A DNA stretch of 64,000 bases from CAWDDG01 sp963801065 (GTDB lineage: Bacteria; Actinomycetota; Actinomycetes; Jiangellales; Jiangellaceae), in the NCBI GenBank assembly GCA_963801065.1, contig CAWDDG010000004.1, positions 310,001 through 374,000 of the forward strand, written 5' to 3'. Made by a program: the position numbers and the translations under genes. Below the pieces are notes generated by a model, which saw only the letters and a program-made list of their open reading frames with translations, did not search any database and was not told the origin of the DNA. How positions within the stretch are numbered: position 1 is the first letter of the stretch; each line of letters starts with the position of its first letter. Below are positions 8,437-17,636 of the stretch, in pieces.

Positions 8437-10221
8437 TCAGGGACGCGAAGGGGGCCCGTGATCCTCCCGGGTCGGGTCGGGCCGTGCCGCCGACTCCACC
8501 GCGGAGATCACCGTTCCGTGGAAGTGGTTCGTCCCGATCAGTTCGACGAGGCCGAACCGGTCCATCGCCTCCTCCAGCGGGTCGGTGGCCCGCGCGATCT
8601 GCAGACTGACGTTGCGCGCCATCAGCCCGTCGTGCAGCTCCCGTAGTCCGGTCGCTGCGCTGGAGTCCACGCCGGGCACCCCCGCCATGTCGAGCACCAG
8701 GTGCCGGGTCGGCTTGGGCGCCGCGTCCACGGCCGCCCACACCCGCCGTTTGAAGAAGTGCACGTTGGCGAAGAACAGCCGGTCGGAGAACCTGTACACG
8801 ACCACACCCGGAGTGACCGCAACGTCGGGATCGCTGCTGACATCGGCGTAGCGCAGCTCTGCCGGCGACCAGCCGAGGACCGCGTCGTTCGGCCGGGCGA
8901 TCCGGCGGATCACGTCGAGCAGTGACAGGAACACGGCGGCGACCAGCGCGACGAGCACTCCCAGGTTGATCACGGCGACCACGGTGACCAAGGCGATCAC
9001 CACTTCGGCGCGGTCGCTGCGGGCCAGCGACCGCCATTGGTCCGGGTCGATCAGGCGGACCGCCGCGGTCATGATGATCGCGGCGAGGGTGGCGGCCGGC
9101 AGGTACTGGATGGGTTCGGTCAGCAGGATGAGGACGACGAGGATGAAGCCGGCCGCGACGAGCCCGCTGACCTGGCTGGTGGCGCCCATGCTGAGGTTCA
9201 CCCCGGTGCGCGAGCCGGTCGTGCCCACCGGCATCCCCTGGGTCACCCCCGCGGCCGCGTTCGCCGCGCTGAACGCGAGCAGCTCCTGGTTGGCGTCGAC
9301 CTTCTCGCCGCGCTGTGCCGCGAACGAGCGGGCGGTCAGGATCGAGTCGGAGAAGCCGACCAGGAAAATACCGCCCGCGACCCCGGCCAGCTGCGCCAGC
9401 TCGTGCCCGCCCACCCGCGGGAACGCGAACTCGGGCAGACCGGCCGGGACCGCTCCAGCGACGTTGACGCCGTGCGCAGCGAGGTCCAGCGACCAGGACG
9501 CGACGATGCCCAACGCCACGACCAGCAGCGCAGCCGGGAACCGGGGCAGGAAGTGCCGCAGACCGATCAGCAGCAGCAAGGAGACGACGGCCAGGGCCAC
9601 CGTGGCGGCGTTGGCCTGACCCAGATGCGCAACGATGTCGCCCACGGCGATGACCGCGTTGTCCTGGTCGCTGGATAGTCCGACGAGCTTGCCGAACTGC
9701 CCGAGAACGATCAGGATCGCAACGCCGGTGATGTAGCCGACGAGGACCGCCTGGGAGAAGTAGTCGGCGATCCAACCCAGCCGCAACAAGCGGGCAGCGA
9801 GGTAGACCGCGCCGACCGCGACCGCGAGCGCGGCCGCCAACGTCGTGTACTCGGCGGTTCCCTCGACGGCCAGGGGTGCCAGCCCGGCCGCGACCAGCAG
9901 CGCGATGGTGCTTTCGGGTCCCACCACCAGCCACGGTGCCGAGCCAAGTAGCGCGTAGACCACCAGCGGCAGCAACAGCGAGTACAGCCCGGCGGTGACC
10001 GGCAACCCGGCAATGTCCGCGTAGGCCATCGACGCAGGCAGCGCAAGCGCGGCGACCGTGATCCCAGCCAGCACGTCGGTCCGCAGCCGAGACCTGCCGT
10101 ACCCGCGTAGCGAGGCGACCAGGGGCAGGTACCGCGTGCTCAGCGGCGGCTTACGCGCCGATCGGAAGGGCTTCCGCCCGTGGTAGGCAACCCCGAACGG
10201 CTCCAGCGGCACCCCCGGCAC
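8437..10221 (-). CDS. SulP family anion transporter with STAS domain
   Basis: A SulP/SLC26 permease: the first helices read TDVLAGITVAALALPASMAY, followed by VYALLGSAPWLVVGPES and a run of hydrophobic helices to about 400 residues. A C-terminal STAS domain has the phosphorylatable-type loop LDMAGVPGVDSSAATGL. It should move sulfate, bicarbonate or a related anion across the membrane. Start is uncertain: an open frame extends to 10452, but the leading residues are not family-like; GTG codons at 10221 or 10212 lie about 30 residues before the first helix, and I use 10221. The 3' end abuts the truncated aldolase, so the gene may have been brought in by the rearrangement there. Confidence 0.88.
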   Translation of the reverse strand: MPGVPLEPFGVAYHGRKPFRSARKPPLSTRYLPLVASLRGYGRSRLRTDVLAGITVAALALPASMAYADIAGLPVTAGLYSLLLPLVVYALLGSAPWLVVGPESTIALLVAAGLAPLAVEGTAEYTTLAAALAVAVGAVYLAARLLRLGWIADYFSQAVLVGYITGVAILIVLGQFGKLVGLSSDQDNAVIAVGDIVAHLGQANAATVALAVVSLLLLIGLRHFLPRFPAALLVVALGIVASWSLDLAAHGVNVAGAVPAGLPEFAFPRVGGHELAQLAGVAGGIFLVGFSDSILTARSFAAQRGEKVDANQELLAFSAANAAAGVTQGMPVGTTGSRTGVNLSMGATSQVSGLVAAGFILVVLILLTEPIQYLPAATLAAIIMTAAVRLIDPDQWRSLARSDRAEVVIALVTVVAVINLGVLVALVAAVFLSLLDVIRRIARPNDAVLGWSPAELRYADVSSDPDVAVTPGVVVYRFSDRLFFANVHFFKRRVWAAVDAAPKPTRHLVLDMAGVPGVDSSAATGLRELHDGLMARNVSLQIARATDPLEEAMDRFGLVELIGTNHFHGTVISAVESAARPDPTREDHGPPSRP

Positions 10222-10604
10222 GCGTCGCGCGACCGTATCCGCATCCGAGCCGGGCGCGTTCCCCGCCGGTTGATCCCGTCTCGCCTCAGCCACCTCGACC
10301 GCCGCCCATCCCATCCATACGGGCCCAGCCAAGGCGGCCCCGCGCCACGGGTCCACCTCCCGCCGGGTCAGCACCGCCAGGCACGCCAACCGCTGGCCCA
10401 CCATGCCAGATTCCGAAGGTTTGGTGCCTGCGCAGCCACTGTTGGCATTCACCCGTCGCGCACGCGAACGCGATCACCTACGACTACCGATGTTCTCGAA
10501 GCCGATGACCGGCGACGACTTCGTCGGAACGCTGACCGGACAGAGCCAGGCAGGCGACGAGAGCCGCGGCTACCGGTGACGCAGGCGCCCACCGGGCGGG
10601 AAAT
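10222..10604. other. intergenic stretch, no gene seen
   Basis: About 380 bp between the likely start of the SulP gene and the end of the GH1 gene. Both strands have open frames through part of it, but none shows family-like composition, a good ribosome binding site or homologous motifs. Part of it may be the SulP N-terminus if that gene starts further upstream. No clear hairpin or repeat was found. Confidence 0.4.
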
Positions 10605-11942
10605 TCACCGCTGGGCCGCGATCATCTCGCGGTACCAGGCGGCCGACGCCTTCGGCGTCCGCCGCTGGGTCTGGTAGTCGACGTGGACGAGGCCGAACCG
10701 TTGATGAAAGCCCTCGGCCCACTCGAAGTTGTCCATCAACGACCAGACGAAGTAGCCGCGGACGTCGACGCCGACGTCGATCGCCTGGTGAACGGCGCGG
10801 ATGTGACCGTCCAGGTAGGCGATACGGTCCGGGTCGTCGACCGATCCGTCCGGGCCGAGTGCGTCGTCGTACGAACACCCGTTCTCGGTGACGTAGACCG
10901 GCGGAAGCGCGTCGGTGTAACGGTCGCGCAACACGATGAGGAGCTCCCGTAGTCCGTCCGGGACGACGGGCCAGCCGAATGCCGTGTGCGGCACACCCTC
11001 GATGTCGACCGCCGAGAACGGAAGGCCCGTGCCGGGCGTCGCGGCCGCGATCCTGGTCGGGTTGTAGTAGTTGATGCCGAGCCCGTCGAGCGGCGCCGCG
11101 ATCGTCGTGAGGTCGCCCTCGACGACACCTGGCATCTCGGCCACTCCGAACGCCGACAGATCCGGGTAACGGCCTAGCAGCACCGGCTCGGTGAACAGGC
11201 GGTTCTGGAAGACGTCGAACGCGTCCGCCGCGGCGGCGTCGGCCGGGGCGGCGCTCGCGACCTGGACGGGCGAGTAGTTGTTGGTCAGCGCGACGTTGCG
11301 CGCACCACGGTCGCGGAGAGCTGCCAAGGCGAGCCCGTGACCGAGCAGCAGGTGGTGCGCGACCGGCAACGCGTCGAGCATCAGCGCGCGGCCCGGAGCG
11401 TGTGTGCCGAGGGCGTAGCCCAGCGTCATATGGACGAACGGCTCGTTGAGTGTGATCCACAGCCCGATCCGATCGCCGAGTCGATCGGCCACGATCCCGG
11501 CGTAGTCGGCGAAGCGCGCCGCGGTGTCCCGGTTCAGCCAGCCGCCGTCGTCTTCCAGCGCCTGCGGGAGATCCCAGTGGAACAGTGTCAGCGCTGGAGC
11601 GATGCCGTGCTCGACGAGCGCGTCGACGAGGCGGTCGTAGAAGTCCAGCCCCTTGCCATTGACGGCGCCGGTGCCCTCTGGCTGCACTCGCGGCCAGGAC
11701 ACGGAGAACCGGTACGCGCCGATGCCCAGACCTGCCATCAGTGCGACGTCGTTCCGGTACCGGTGGTAGTGGTCACACGCGACGGCGCCGGACTGCCCGT
11801 CACGAATCCGGCCCGGCTCGGCGCAGAAGGTGTCCCAGACCGACGGTCCGCGCCCATCCTCGTCGACCGCGCCCTCGATCTGGTAGGCGGCGGTCGCCGT
11901 CCCCCACATGAAGCCGTCGGGAAACGCGGGCATCGGTGCCAT
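10605..11942 (-). CDS. glycoside hydrolase family 1 beta-glucosidase
   Basis: A 445-residue cytoplasmic GH1 enzyme, usual length for the family. It begins MPAFPDGFMWGTATAAYQIEG, has the acid/base glutamate in LWITLNEPF (about Glu167) and the nucleophile in PPVYVTENG (about Glu353), and ends with the family's DNFEWAEGF sugar-binding motif. It should hydrolyse cellobiose-like or aryl beta-glucosides after import. The ATG at 11942 is chosen because GGAGGT lies seven bases upstream; the open frame continues to 12044 without a ribosome site. A GGCAAACGCTT box about 80 bp upstream matches one in front of the sugar ABC operon at 25 kb, suggesting shared LacI-type control. Divergent from a HAD hydrolase. 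Confidence 0.92.
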   Translation of the reverse strand: MAPMPAFPDGFMWGTATAAYQIEGAVDEDGRGPSVWDTFCAEPGRIRDGQSGAVACDHYHRYRNDVALMAGLGIGAYRFSVSWPRVQPEGTGAVNGKGLDFYDRLVDALVEHGIAPALTLFHWDLPQALEDDGGWLNRDTAARFADYAGIVADRLGDRIGLWITLNEPFVHMTLGYALGTHAPGRALMLDALPVAHHLLLGHGLALAALRDRGARNVALTNNYSPVQVASAAPADAAAADAFDVFQNRLFTEPVLLGRYPDLSAFGVAEMPGVVEGDLTTIAAPLDGLGINYYNPTRIAAATPGTGLPFSAVDIEGVPHTAFGWPVVPDGLRELLIVLRDRYTDALPPVYVTENGCSYDDALGPDGSVDDPDRIAYLDGHIRAVHQAIDVGVDVRGYFVWSLMDNFEWAEGFHQRFGLVHVDYQTQRRTPKASAAWYREMIAAQR

Positions 11943-12017
11943 CCGGACCTCCTGGTGACGGGGGCCGCAGCGTACCGCTCGGCGCAGACGGGCGATCAGT
12001 GACCGGCGAGGGATACG

Positions 12018-12031
12018 GGCAAACGCTTCTG
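12018..12031. promoter_or_regulatory. LacI-like box upstream of the GH1 gene
   Basis: GGGCAAACGCTTCT, with a central CG flanked by AAA and TT as in LacI/GalR operators, sits in the 115-bp region between the divergent GH1 and HAD genes. GGCAAACGTTTAAG at 25224-25237, upstream of the sugar-binding-protein gene, shares the core GGCAAACGYTT. This is a sequence match plus positional inference; binding is not shown. Confidence 0.35.
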
Positions 12032-12057
12032 ACGGACGGGCCACCTATCCTCGGGCC

Positions 12058-12762
12058 GTGACGATCGACGCAGTGATCTTCGACTGGGGTGGCACGCTCA
12101 CGCCATGGCACACCGTCGACTTAGCCGAGCAGTGGCACGTGTACGCACGGGTGGTCGCGCCGGACCACGCCGACGCGGTGGCGGTCGCGCTGCAGATGGC
12201 CGAGGAGGAGGCGTGGACGGCCGCTCGCGTCCTGCAACGCTCGACCACGTTCGCGGCGCTGCTGACTGCCGCGGGCGTCCCGCACGACGCCGCCGCCACG
12301 CGGGCGCTCCGCGACTTCTGGGAGCCGCACACGCTCACCGACCCCGACGTGCCCGACCTGTTCGCTCAGCTGCGGGCACGTCGGATCCGCGTCGGCGTCC
12401 TCTCGAACACGGTCTGGCCGCGGGCATGGCACGAAGACGTCTTCGCCCGAGACGGCGTCCTCGACCTGGTCGACGGCGCCGTCTACACCTCCGAGATCGC
12501 CCACACCAAGCCCCACGCCGAGGCCTTCCGCGCTGCGATGACCGCCGTCGGTGTGACCGACCCAGGGCGCTGCGTTTTCGTCGGCGACCGTCCGTACGAC
12601 GACATCTCCGGCGCCCATGGGGTCGGCATGCGGGCCGTCTTGGTCCCGCATTCCGACATTCCGGCCAGCCAGCAGGTTCCTGTCGACGTCTCCCCGGACG
12701 CCATCGTCGACCGACTGGCCGACCTGCTCCCTCACGTCGACAGCTGGCGCGAGGCGGCTTGA
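12058..12762 (+). CDS. HAD superfamily hydrolase
   Basis: A 234-residue cytoplasmic protein starting at GTG 12058. Motif I is IFDWGGTLTPW, motif II GVLSNTVWP, motif III TKPHAEAF and motif IV FVGDRPYDDISGA, in order, with a helical cap between I and II. Asp9 is the nucleophile, but the usual second Asp two residues later (acid/base) is Gly11. The WGGTL variant is widespread among HAD proteins and may alter or weaken phosphatase activity. The substrate is unknown. It is divergent from GH1 and followed by the acyl-CoA dehydrogenase after a regulated gap, so it is probably monocistronic. Confidence 0.85.
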   Translation: MTIDAVIFDWGGTLTPWHTVDLAEQWHVYARVVAPDHADAVAVALQMAEEEAWTAARVLQRSTTFAALLTAAGVPHDAAATRALRDFWEPHTLTDPDVPDLFAQLRARRIRVGVLSNTVWPRAWHEDVFARDGVLDLVDGAVYTSEIAHTKPHAEAFRAAMTAVGVTDPGRCVFVGDRPYDDISGAHGVGMRAVLVPHSDIPASQQVPVDVSPDAIVDRLADLLPHVDSWREAA

Positions 12763-12848
12763 CCGTCGCCGCCTCCGCCAAGTGCCATGCTCGTCGCCGT
12801 GACGGAGCCGACGCATCCACCCGCTGTGGCGCGTCACGCTTGCGCTAA

Positions 12849-12888
12849 GTTACCCGTTAGTAGCATCATGGAGTTACTGACGAGTAGC
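12849..12888. promoter_or_regulatory. twin 16-bp operator upstream of the acyl-CoA dehydrogenase
   Basis: Box 1 (12849-12864) is GTTACCCGTTAGTAGC and box 2 (12873-12888) is GTTACTGACGAGTAGC. The reverse complement of box 1, GCTACTAACGGGTAAC, matches box 2 at 12 of 16 positions, and each box is itself an imperfect palindrome around TACT-N-ACG-N-GTA. Centres are 24 bp apart, and box 2 ends 37 bp before the start codon. This fits a TetR-type repressor controlling fatty-acid genes binding two dimers. The arrangement is seen directly; the identity of the regulator is inferred, and no TetR gene lies in this window. Confidence 0.55.
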
Positions 12889-12925
12889 CACGTTCGGAGG
12901 ATCATCGCCGGACCCGGAGGGCACC

Positions 12926-14785
12926 ATGGGGCACTACAGGTCAAATCTCCGCGACATCGAGTTCATGCTCTTCGACGTGCTCGACCGCGGCAAGGTACTC
13001 GGCCACGGCCGTTACGCGGACGTCGACGTCGAGACCGCGCGCAGCATCCTGGCCGAGGTCGACCGGCTGGCGCGCGAGGAGATCGCCGAGTCGTACGCGG
13101 ACGCCGACCGCAACCCTCCGGTCTACGACCCCCAGGCCCGCACTCTCACGCTCCCGGACTCGTTCAAGAAGAGCTTCCGCGCGCTGATGGACGCCGAGTG
13201 GTACAAGTTCGCGCTGCCACGAGAGCTCGGCGGCCAGCCGGTGCCGCCGTCGCTCTACTGGGCGGGCGCCGAGCTCATCCTCGGCGCCAACGCCGCCATC
13301 TGGATGTACGCCACCGGCCCGTCGTTCGCCAACGTCATCTGGCGCAACGGCACCGCGGAGCAGAAGCGGATCGCCGAGATCATGCTCGAGCGCGGGTGGG
13401 GCGCGACCATGGTTCTCACCGAACCCGACGCCGGCTCCGACGTGGGCGCCGGCCGGACCAAGGCATACCTCAACGACGACGGCACCTGGCGGATCGAGGG
13501 CGTCAAGCGGTTCATCACCTCTGGTGAGCACGACCTGACCGAAAACATCGTCCACCTCGTGCTGGCTCGCCCGGCAGGCGTCGAAGGTGCCGGTGGGCCG
13601 GGCACGAAGGGGCTGTCCCTGTTCATCGTCCCCAAGCATCGCTTCGACCTCCAGACGGGCGAGCTGGGCGAGCGCAACGGCGTGTATGCGACGAACGTCG
13701 AGAAGAAGATGGGCATCAAGGCGTCGTCCACCTGCGAGCTCACATTCGGCGACGGCGAGCCTGCGATCGGCTACCTGCTGGGCGACCTCCACGACGGCAT
13801 CGCGCAGATGTTCCAGGTGATCGAGTACGCCCGGATGATGGTGGGCAGCAAGGCCATCGCGACCCTGTCGACCGGTTACCTCAACGCGCTCGAGTTCGCC
13901 AAGGAGCGCCTGCAGGGTGCCGACCTGACCCGGGCCAACGACAGGGCCGCGCCGCGGGTCGCGATCACCCATCACCCCGACGTGCGCCGGTCGCTGATGA
14001 CGCAGAAGGCGTACGCCGAGGGTATGCGCGCTCTCGTCCTGTACACCGCGACGATGCAGGACCGCATCTACATCGCGGCCGCCGAGGGCACGACGGACGA
14101 GACAGCCGAACGCGTCAACGAGCTGCTGCTGCCCATCGTCAAGGGGTACGGGTCGGAACGTTCCTGGGTGCTGCTGGGGTCGGAGACGCTGCAGACGTTC
14201 GGTGGGTCCGGCTTCCTGCAGGACTACCCGATCGAGCAGTACGTCCGCGACGCCAAGATCGACACCCTGTACGAGGGCACCACGGCCATCCAGGGGATGG
14301 ACCTCTTCTTCCGGAAGATCATCAAGGACAAGGGTCAGGCGATCGGCTGGCTTTCCGCGCAGATCCAGGAGACGTTGGCAGCCGAGGTCGGCGGCGGGCG
14401 GCTCAAGGTCGAGCGCGAGCTGCTGACAAAGGCGCTGGAGGACGTCCAGGCCATGCTGGGCGCAATGGTCGGCTTCCTGATGTCGTCGGACCCCGCAGCA
14501 GAGAACGGCGACCTGCGCAACGTCTACAAGGTCGGCCAGAACACAACCCGGTTGCTGCTCTCGACCGGCGACTTGGTGATCGCCTGGTTGTTGATCCGGA
14601 AGGCCGCCGTCGCTCTGCAGAAGCTCGACGGCGACGCCTCGGAGAGGGACAGGGCGTTCTTCGAGGGCACGGTCGCCGCGGCGCAGTTCTTCACCCGACA
14701 CGTTCTGCCGCGCCTCACGGCCGAACGCGCCGTCGCCGAGGCAACGGACAACGCCTTGATGGACCTCGACGAGGCCGCGTTCTGA
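12926..14785 (+). CDS. acyl-CoA dehydrogenase, FadE5/DmdC-like with C-terminal extension
   Basis: A 619-residue flavoenzyme, longer than the typical 380-residue family members because of an extra C-terminal helical domain (Acyl-CoA_dh_C type), as in FadE5 and related proteins. Visible motifs are ATMVLTEPDAGSDVGAG (FAD/substrate loop), GVKRFITSGEHD and the catalytic/C-terminal-half motif DYPIEQYVRDAKIDTLYEGT, with the glutamate of YEGTTAIQG. It introduces the first double bond in an acyl-CoA during beta-oxidation. The ATG at 12926 follows GGAGG at the right distance. The twin operator upstream suggests repression by a fatty-acid regulator. A DUF3500 gene follows after about 85 bp. Confidence 0.88.
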   Translation: MGHYRSNLRDIEFMLFDVLDRGKVLGHGRYADVDVETARSILAEVDRLAREEIAESYADADRNPPVYDPQARTLTLPDSFKKSFRALMDAEWYKFALPRELGGQPVPPSLYWAGAELILGANAAIWMYATGPSFANVIWRNGTAEQKRIAEIMLERGWGATMVLTEPDAGSDVGAGRTKAYLNDDGTWRIEGVKRFITSGEHDLTENIVHLVLARPAGVEGAGGPGTKGLSLFIVPKHRFDLQTGELGERNGVYATNVEKKMGIKASSTCELTFGDGEPAIGYLLGDLHDGIAQMFQVIEYARMMVGSKAIATLSTGYLNALEFAKERLQGADLTRANDRAAPRVAITHHPDVRRSLMTQKAYAEGMRALVLYTATMQDRIYIAAAEGTTDETAERVNELLLPIVKGYGSERSWVLLGSETLQTFGGSGFLQDYPIEQYVRDAKIDTLYEGTTAIQGMDLFFRKIIKDKGQAIGWLSAQIQETLAAEVGGGRLKVERELLTKALEDVQAMLGAMVGFLMSSDPAAENGDLRNVYKVGQNTTRLLLSTGDLVIAWLLIRKAAVALQKLDGDASERDRAFFEGTVAAAQFFTRHVLPRLTAERAVAEATDNALMDLDEAAF

Positions 14786-14871
14786 CACGATCTTGAGACA
14801 GGTGCGGCGGTCGTACCGGCAGAAACGCATCAAGATCGCGGCCCACTGAGGGAAACGTAGGGGTAGTTGCC

Positions 14872-15861
14872 GTGCGCTTGGCAGATCGACTCGGTGCTGC
14901 CTCGGTCGCGTTCCTCGATCGCCTCGACGCTCGCCAGCGAACACAGGCGGTGCTGCCCTTCGACGAGACTGAGCGGCGGACGTGGGCGTACTGGCCGACC
15001 TCCAGGCGAGGTCTCGCGCTCTGGGCACTCTCCCGGGACCAGACCAAGTCCGCATTCCGGCTGCTCGCCGAGATGATCGCGGCGCCGGCATTCGCCCGGG
15101 CCATGGCCATCGTCGGCCTGGAGGAGGTGCTCGACCAGAGGGAGGGCGGTCGCTCCGACCGCCGGCACAGCGGTGACTACTGGCTCAGCGTCTTCGGCGA
15201 GCCTGGCGTCGAACCGTGGGGTCTGCGCTTCGAGGGTCATCACGTGTCGGTGCACGTCACGCTCGCGGGCGGCGCGGTGCAGACGACGCCGCTGTTCCTC
15301 GGGGCCAACCCGGCCGTCGTCCGCGACGACGCCGGCATTGTCTCCGCGCCGCTGGCGAGTGAAGAACGGCTCGGTTTCGAGCTGCTCCACGCACTGACGG
15401 TTGAGCAGCGGTCATCTGCTGTGCTGGGTACGGAGGCTCCCGACGACATCGTCACCCGCAACCGTCCGCGGATCGACAGGCTCCAGGCCGACGGCGTGCC
15501 GCTGTCCGCCCTCGCCGGAGACGCCGCAGCCACCAGCGAGCGACTCGTCCAGCTCTACCTGAGCCGCTTCGCCCACGGCGCGCAACGCCCGGAGCCGACC
15601 GGCCTGCGGTTCGCCTGGGCCGGCGCCGCCGAGCCCGGGACCGGTCACTACTACCGGCTGGCGGGACTTCGAATGCTGGTCGAGCTGGACAACACCCAGA
15701 ACGGCGCCAACCACGTGCACACGGTTGTGCGGCATCCCGGCGCCGACTTCGGCGGCGACCTCCTCGCCGCCCACCACCGCCGAGCGCACAGTGCCGTCGA
15801 CCGCAGTAGGGATGCGGCGCGGGACCCTGGCACGCATCCGGATGACGGCGGCGTGGCCTAG
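14872..15861 (+). CDS. DUF3500 family protein
   Basis: A 329-residue protein starting at GTG 14872. Family-like features are the repeated WxxxPxxRxGLxLWxL segment near residue 40, GLRFEGHHVSVHVTL in the middle, the TPLFLGANPA segment and the C-terminal NHVHTVVRHPGADFGGDLL. DUF3500 proteins are common in actinobacteria and some other bacteria, and I know no firm function for them. No signal peptide or membrane helix is evident. It sits about 85 bp after the acyl-CoA dehydrogenase on the same strand and may be cotranscribed. The gene ends four bases before the convergent helicase gene. Confidence 0.75.
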   Translation: MRLADRLGAASVAFLDRLDARQRTQAVLPFDETERRTWAYWPTSRRGLALWALSRDQTKSAFRLLAEMIAAPAFARAMAIVGLEEVLDQREGGRSDRRHSGDYWLSVFGEPGVEPWGLRFEGHHVSVHVTLAGGAVQTTPLFLGANPAVVRDDAGIVSAPLASEERLGFELLHALTVEQRSSAVLGTEAPDDIVTRNRPRIDRLQADGVPLSALAGDAAATSERLVQLYLSRFAHGAQRPEPTGLRFAWAGAAEPGTGHYYRLAGLRMLVELDNTQNGANHVHTVVRHPGADFGGDLLAAHHRRAHSAVDRSRDAARDPGTHPDDGGVA

Positions 15862-15865
15862 ATCA

Positions 15866-17398
15866 TCAACGGTAGGAGCCGGCGCCCTTTCGGCGGCGCT
15901 CGCCGTACGGTCGGCCGTCGCGACCGGAGCTGCCGTGACCGCCCCGACCTTCGCCGCGCAAACCACCGCGATTGCCGCGCGCGCCGCCGTAGCCACCCCG
16001 CGAGCCTGAGCCGCTGGATCGCCGCGGACCGCCGCGGTACGGGCGGTCGCCGCCACGGGACGGCGCAACGGGTTCCATCGCCGGAGCCTCGGCGAGCGCC
16101 GCAGTCGTGAGCGGACCCTCGATGGACCGCGCGTCGACGTGCTTGGCGTCGACGCCGGCCCGCTTGTGCAGCCCGGCCATCTGCCGAGCCTGGCCAGGCA
16201 TGGCGACCGTGACGACAGCGCCGGACGCGCCCGCCCGGGCGGTACGACCGGAGCGGTGCAGGTACGACTTCGGTTCGCCGGCCGGGTCGAAATGCACGAC
16301 CAGCCCCACTCGGTCGACGTGGATGCCGCGTGCGGCCACGTCCGTCGCGACGACGACCTGGGCGCGCCCGGTGCGGAACCGGTCGAGGTTGCGCTCCCGG
16401 ACCCGCTGGGACAGGTCGCCGTGCAGGTCGACCGCTGAAACGCCGGCGTCCTCGAGGTCCTCGGCCAGCCTGGTGGCGCCGTCCTTGGTCCGGGTGAAGA
16501 CGATGCTGCGCGGGTTGGCGCGCACCAGGTCGGTGGTCACGTCGAGCTTGTTGTGTGGCCCGACGACCAGCACGTGGTGGTCCATCGTCGTCACCGCGAT
16601 GGTGTCAGGGTCGATCTCGTGCCGGGCCGGGTCGACCAGGTGCCGACGGACGAGCCGGTCGACATCGCCGTCCAGGGTCGCCGAAAGCAGCAGCCGCTGG
16701 CCACCGGCCGGCGTCGCCGCCAGCAGCTCGGACACGACCGGGTAGAAGCCGAGGTCGCACAGGTGATCGGCCTCGTCGAGCGTGACGATCTCGACGTCGT
16801 CGAGCCGGCAGATTCCCCGGCCGACCAGGTCGTCGAGCCGACCGGGCGTGGCGACGACCACGTCGGCGCCCTGGTTCAACCGGCGGATCTGGCGGTCGTA
16901 GGGCGCCCCGCCGTAGACGGTGACGGTGGTCAGGCGAAGCGCCTCGGCCAATGGCTCCAGCGCGGAAGTGACCTGGTTGGCCAGTTCGCGGGTGGGAACG
17001 ATGATCACGGCGCGGGGGTGGTTCGGCCGGCTCCGAGCACCAGCGAGCCGCGCGAGCACGGGCAGGCCGAACGCGAGCGTCTTACCCGAACCGGTGCGTG
17101 CCCGGCCGAGCACGTCTCGGCCGGCGATTGCGTCCGGAATCACGGCGGCCTGGACCGGCGTCGGCTCGGTGATGCCGTCGACGCCGAGGAGCTTCACGAC
17201 GCGGTCGGGAACGCCGAGCGCGGGGAACGCCGAGCCCGCGGGGTCGAAGGCCTCGACGGCGGCCATGCGGGCAGGGTCGACCGTACGGCGCTCACGCGGG
17301 CCGCCGGACGGGCGCCTTCCGTGGGGACGTCGACTGCGCTTCTCATAGGGTCGGTCGGGACGCCGCGAGTCGCGGCGACCGCGGCGGTCAGTGGGCAT
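15866..17398 (-). CDS. DEAD-box RNA helicase with Arg/Gly-rich tail
   Basis: A 510-residue ATP-dependent RNA helicase. Helicase motifs in order: Q motif (EPTPVQAAVIP), Walker A ARTGSGKT (100-107), PTRELA, TPGR, DEAD (208-211), SAT, then HRSGRTARAG in the second RecA domain. The first 45 residues are basic and the last 70 are rich in RGG-like repeats (GGYGGARGNRGG), both typical of RNA-binding tails. It should unwind structured RNA, for example in ribosome assembly or cold adaptation. Start is the ATG at 17398; the frame is open to 17671 but with no helicase similarity. There is no strong ribosome site, and 238 bp separate it from the upstream gene, leaving room for a long leader. Confidence 0.92.
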   Translation of the reverse strand: MPTDRRGRRDSRRPDRPYEKRSRRPHGRRPSGGPRERRTVDPARMAAVEAFDPAGSAFPALGVPDRVVKLLGVDGITEPTPVQAAVIPDAIAGRDVLGRARTGSGKTLAFGLPVLARLAGARSRPNHPRAVIIVPTRELANQVTSALEPLAEALRLTTVTVYGGAPYDRQIRRLNQGADVVVATPGRLDDLVGRGICRLDDVEIVTLDEADHLCDLGFYPVVSELLAATPAGGQRLLLSATLDGDVDRLVRRHLVDPARHEIDPDTIAVTTMDHHVLVVGPHNKLDVTTDLVRANPRSIVFTRTKDGATRLAEDLEDAGVSAVDLHGDLSQRVRERNLDRFRTGRAQVVVATDVAARGIHVDRVGLVVHFDPAGEPKSYLHRSGRTARAGASGAVVTVAMPGQARQMAGLHKRAGVDAKHVDARSIEGPLTTAALAEAPAMEPVAPSRGGDRPYRGGPRRSSGSGSRGGYGGARGNRGGLRGEGRGGHGSSGRDGRPYGERRRKGAGSYR

Positions 17399-17636
17399 GC
17401 TGGACTGGTCGTACGACAACGGAGTGCTCCGGAAAATGGGGTGCGGGCGCACCCGGACGCAGGCCGCAGGTGCGGCGCGCGGTGAGCCAGAGGCGCGCGT
17501 ACCCGACCATCCCCTGGACGCTCCACGTCCGGACACCGGGCACTGAGACGGCCGCACTGTATTCACAGCGAGGCCGCGGCTGTGAGCGAGTCTACCGTAT
17601 CGACCGCGCAGCATCCGCCGGTCCCGTTGCAGGAGC

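Noticed and set aside
12941..15091. 716-codon frame on the minus strand
   Set aside because: Antisense shadow of the acyl-CoA dehydrogenase; no recognisable motif.
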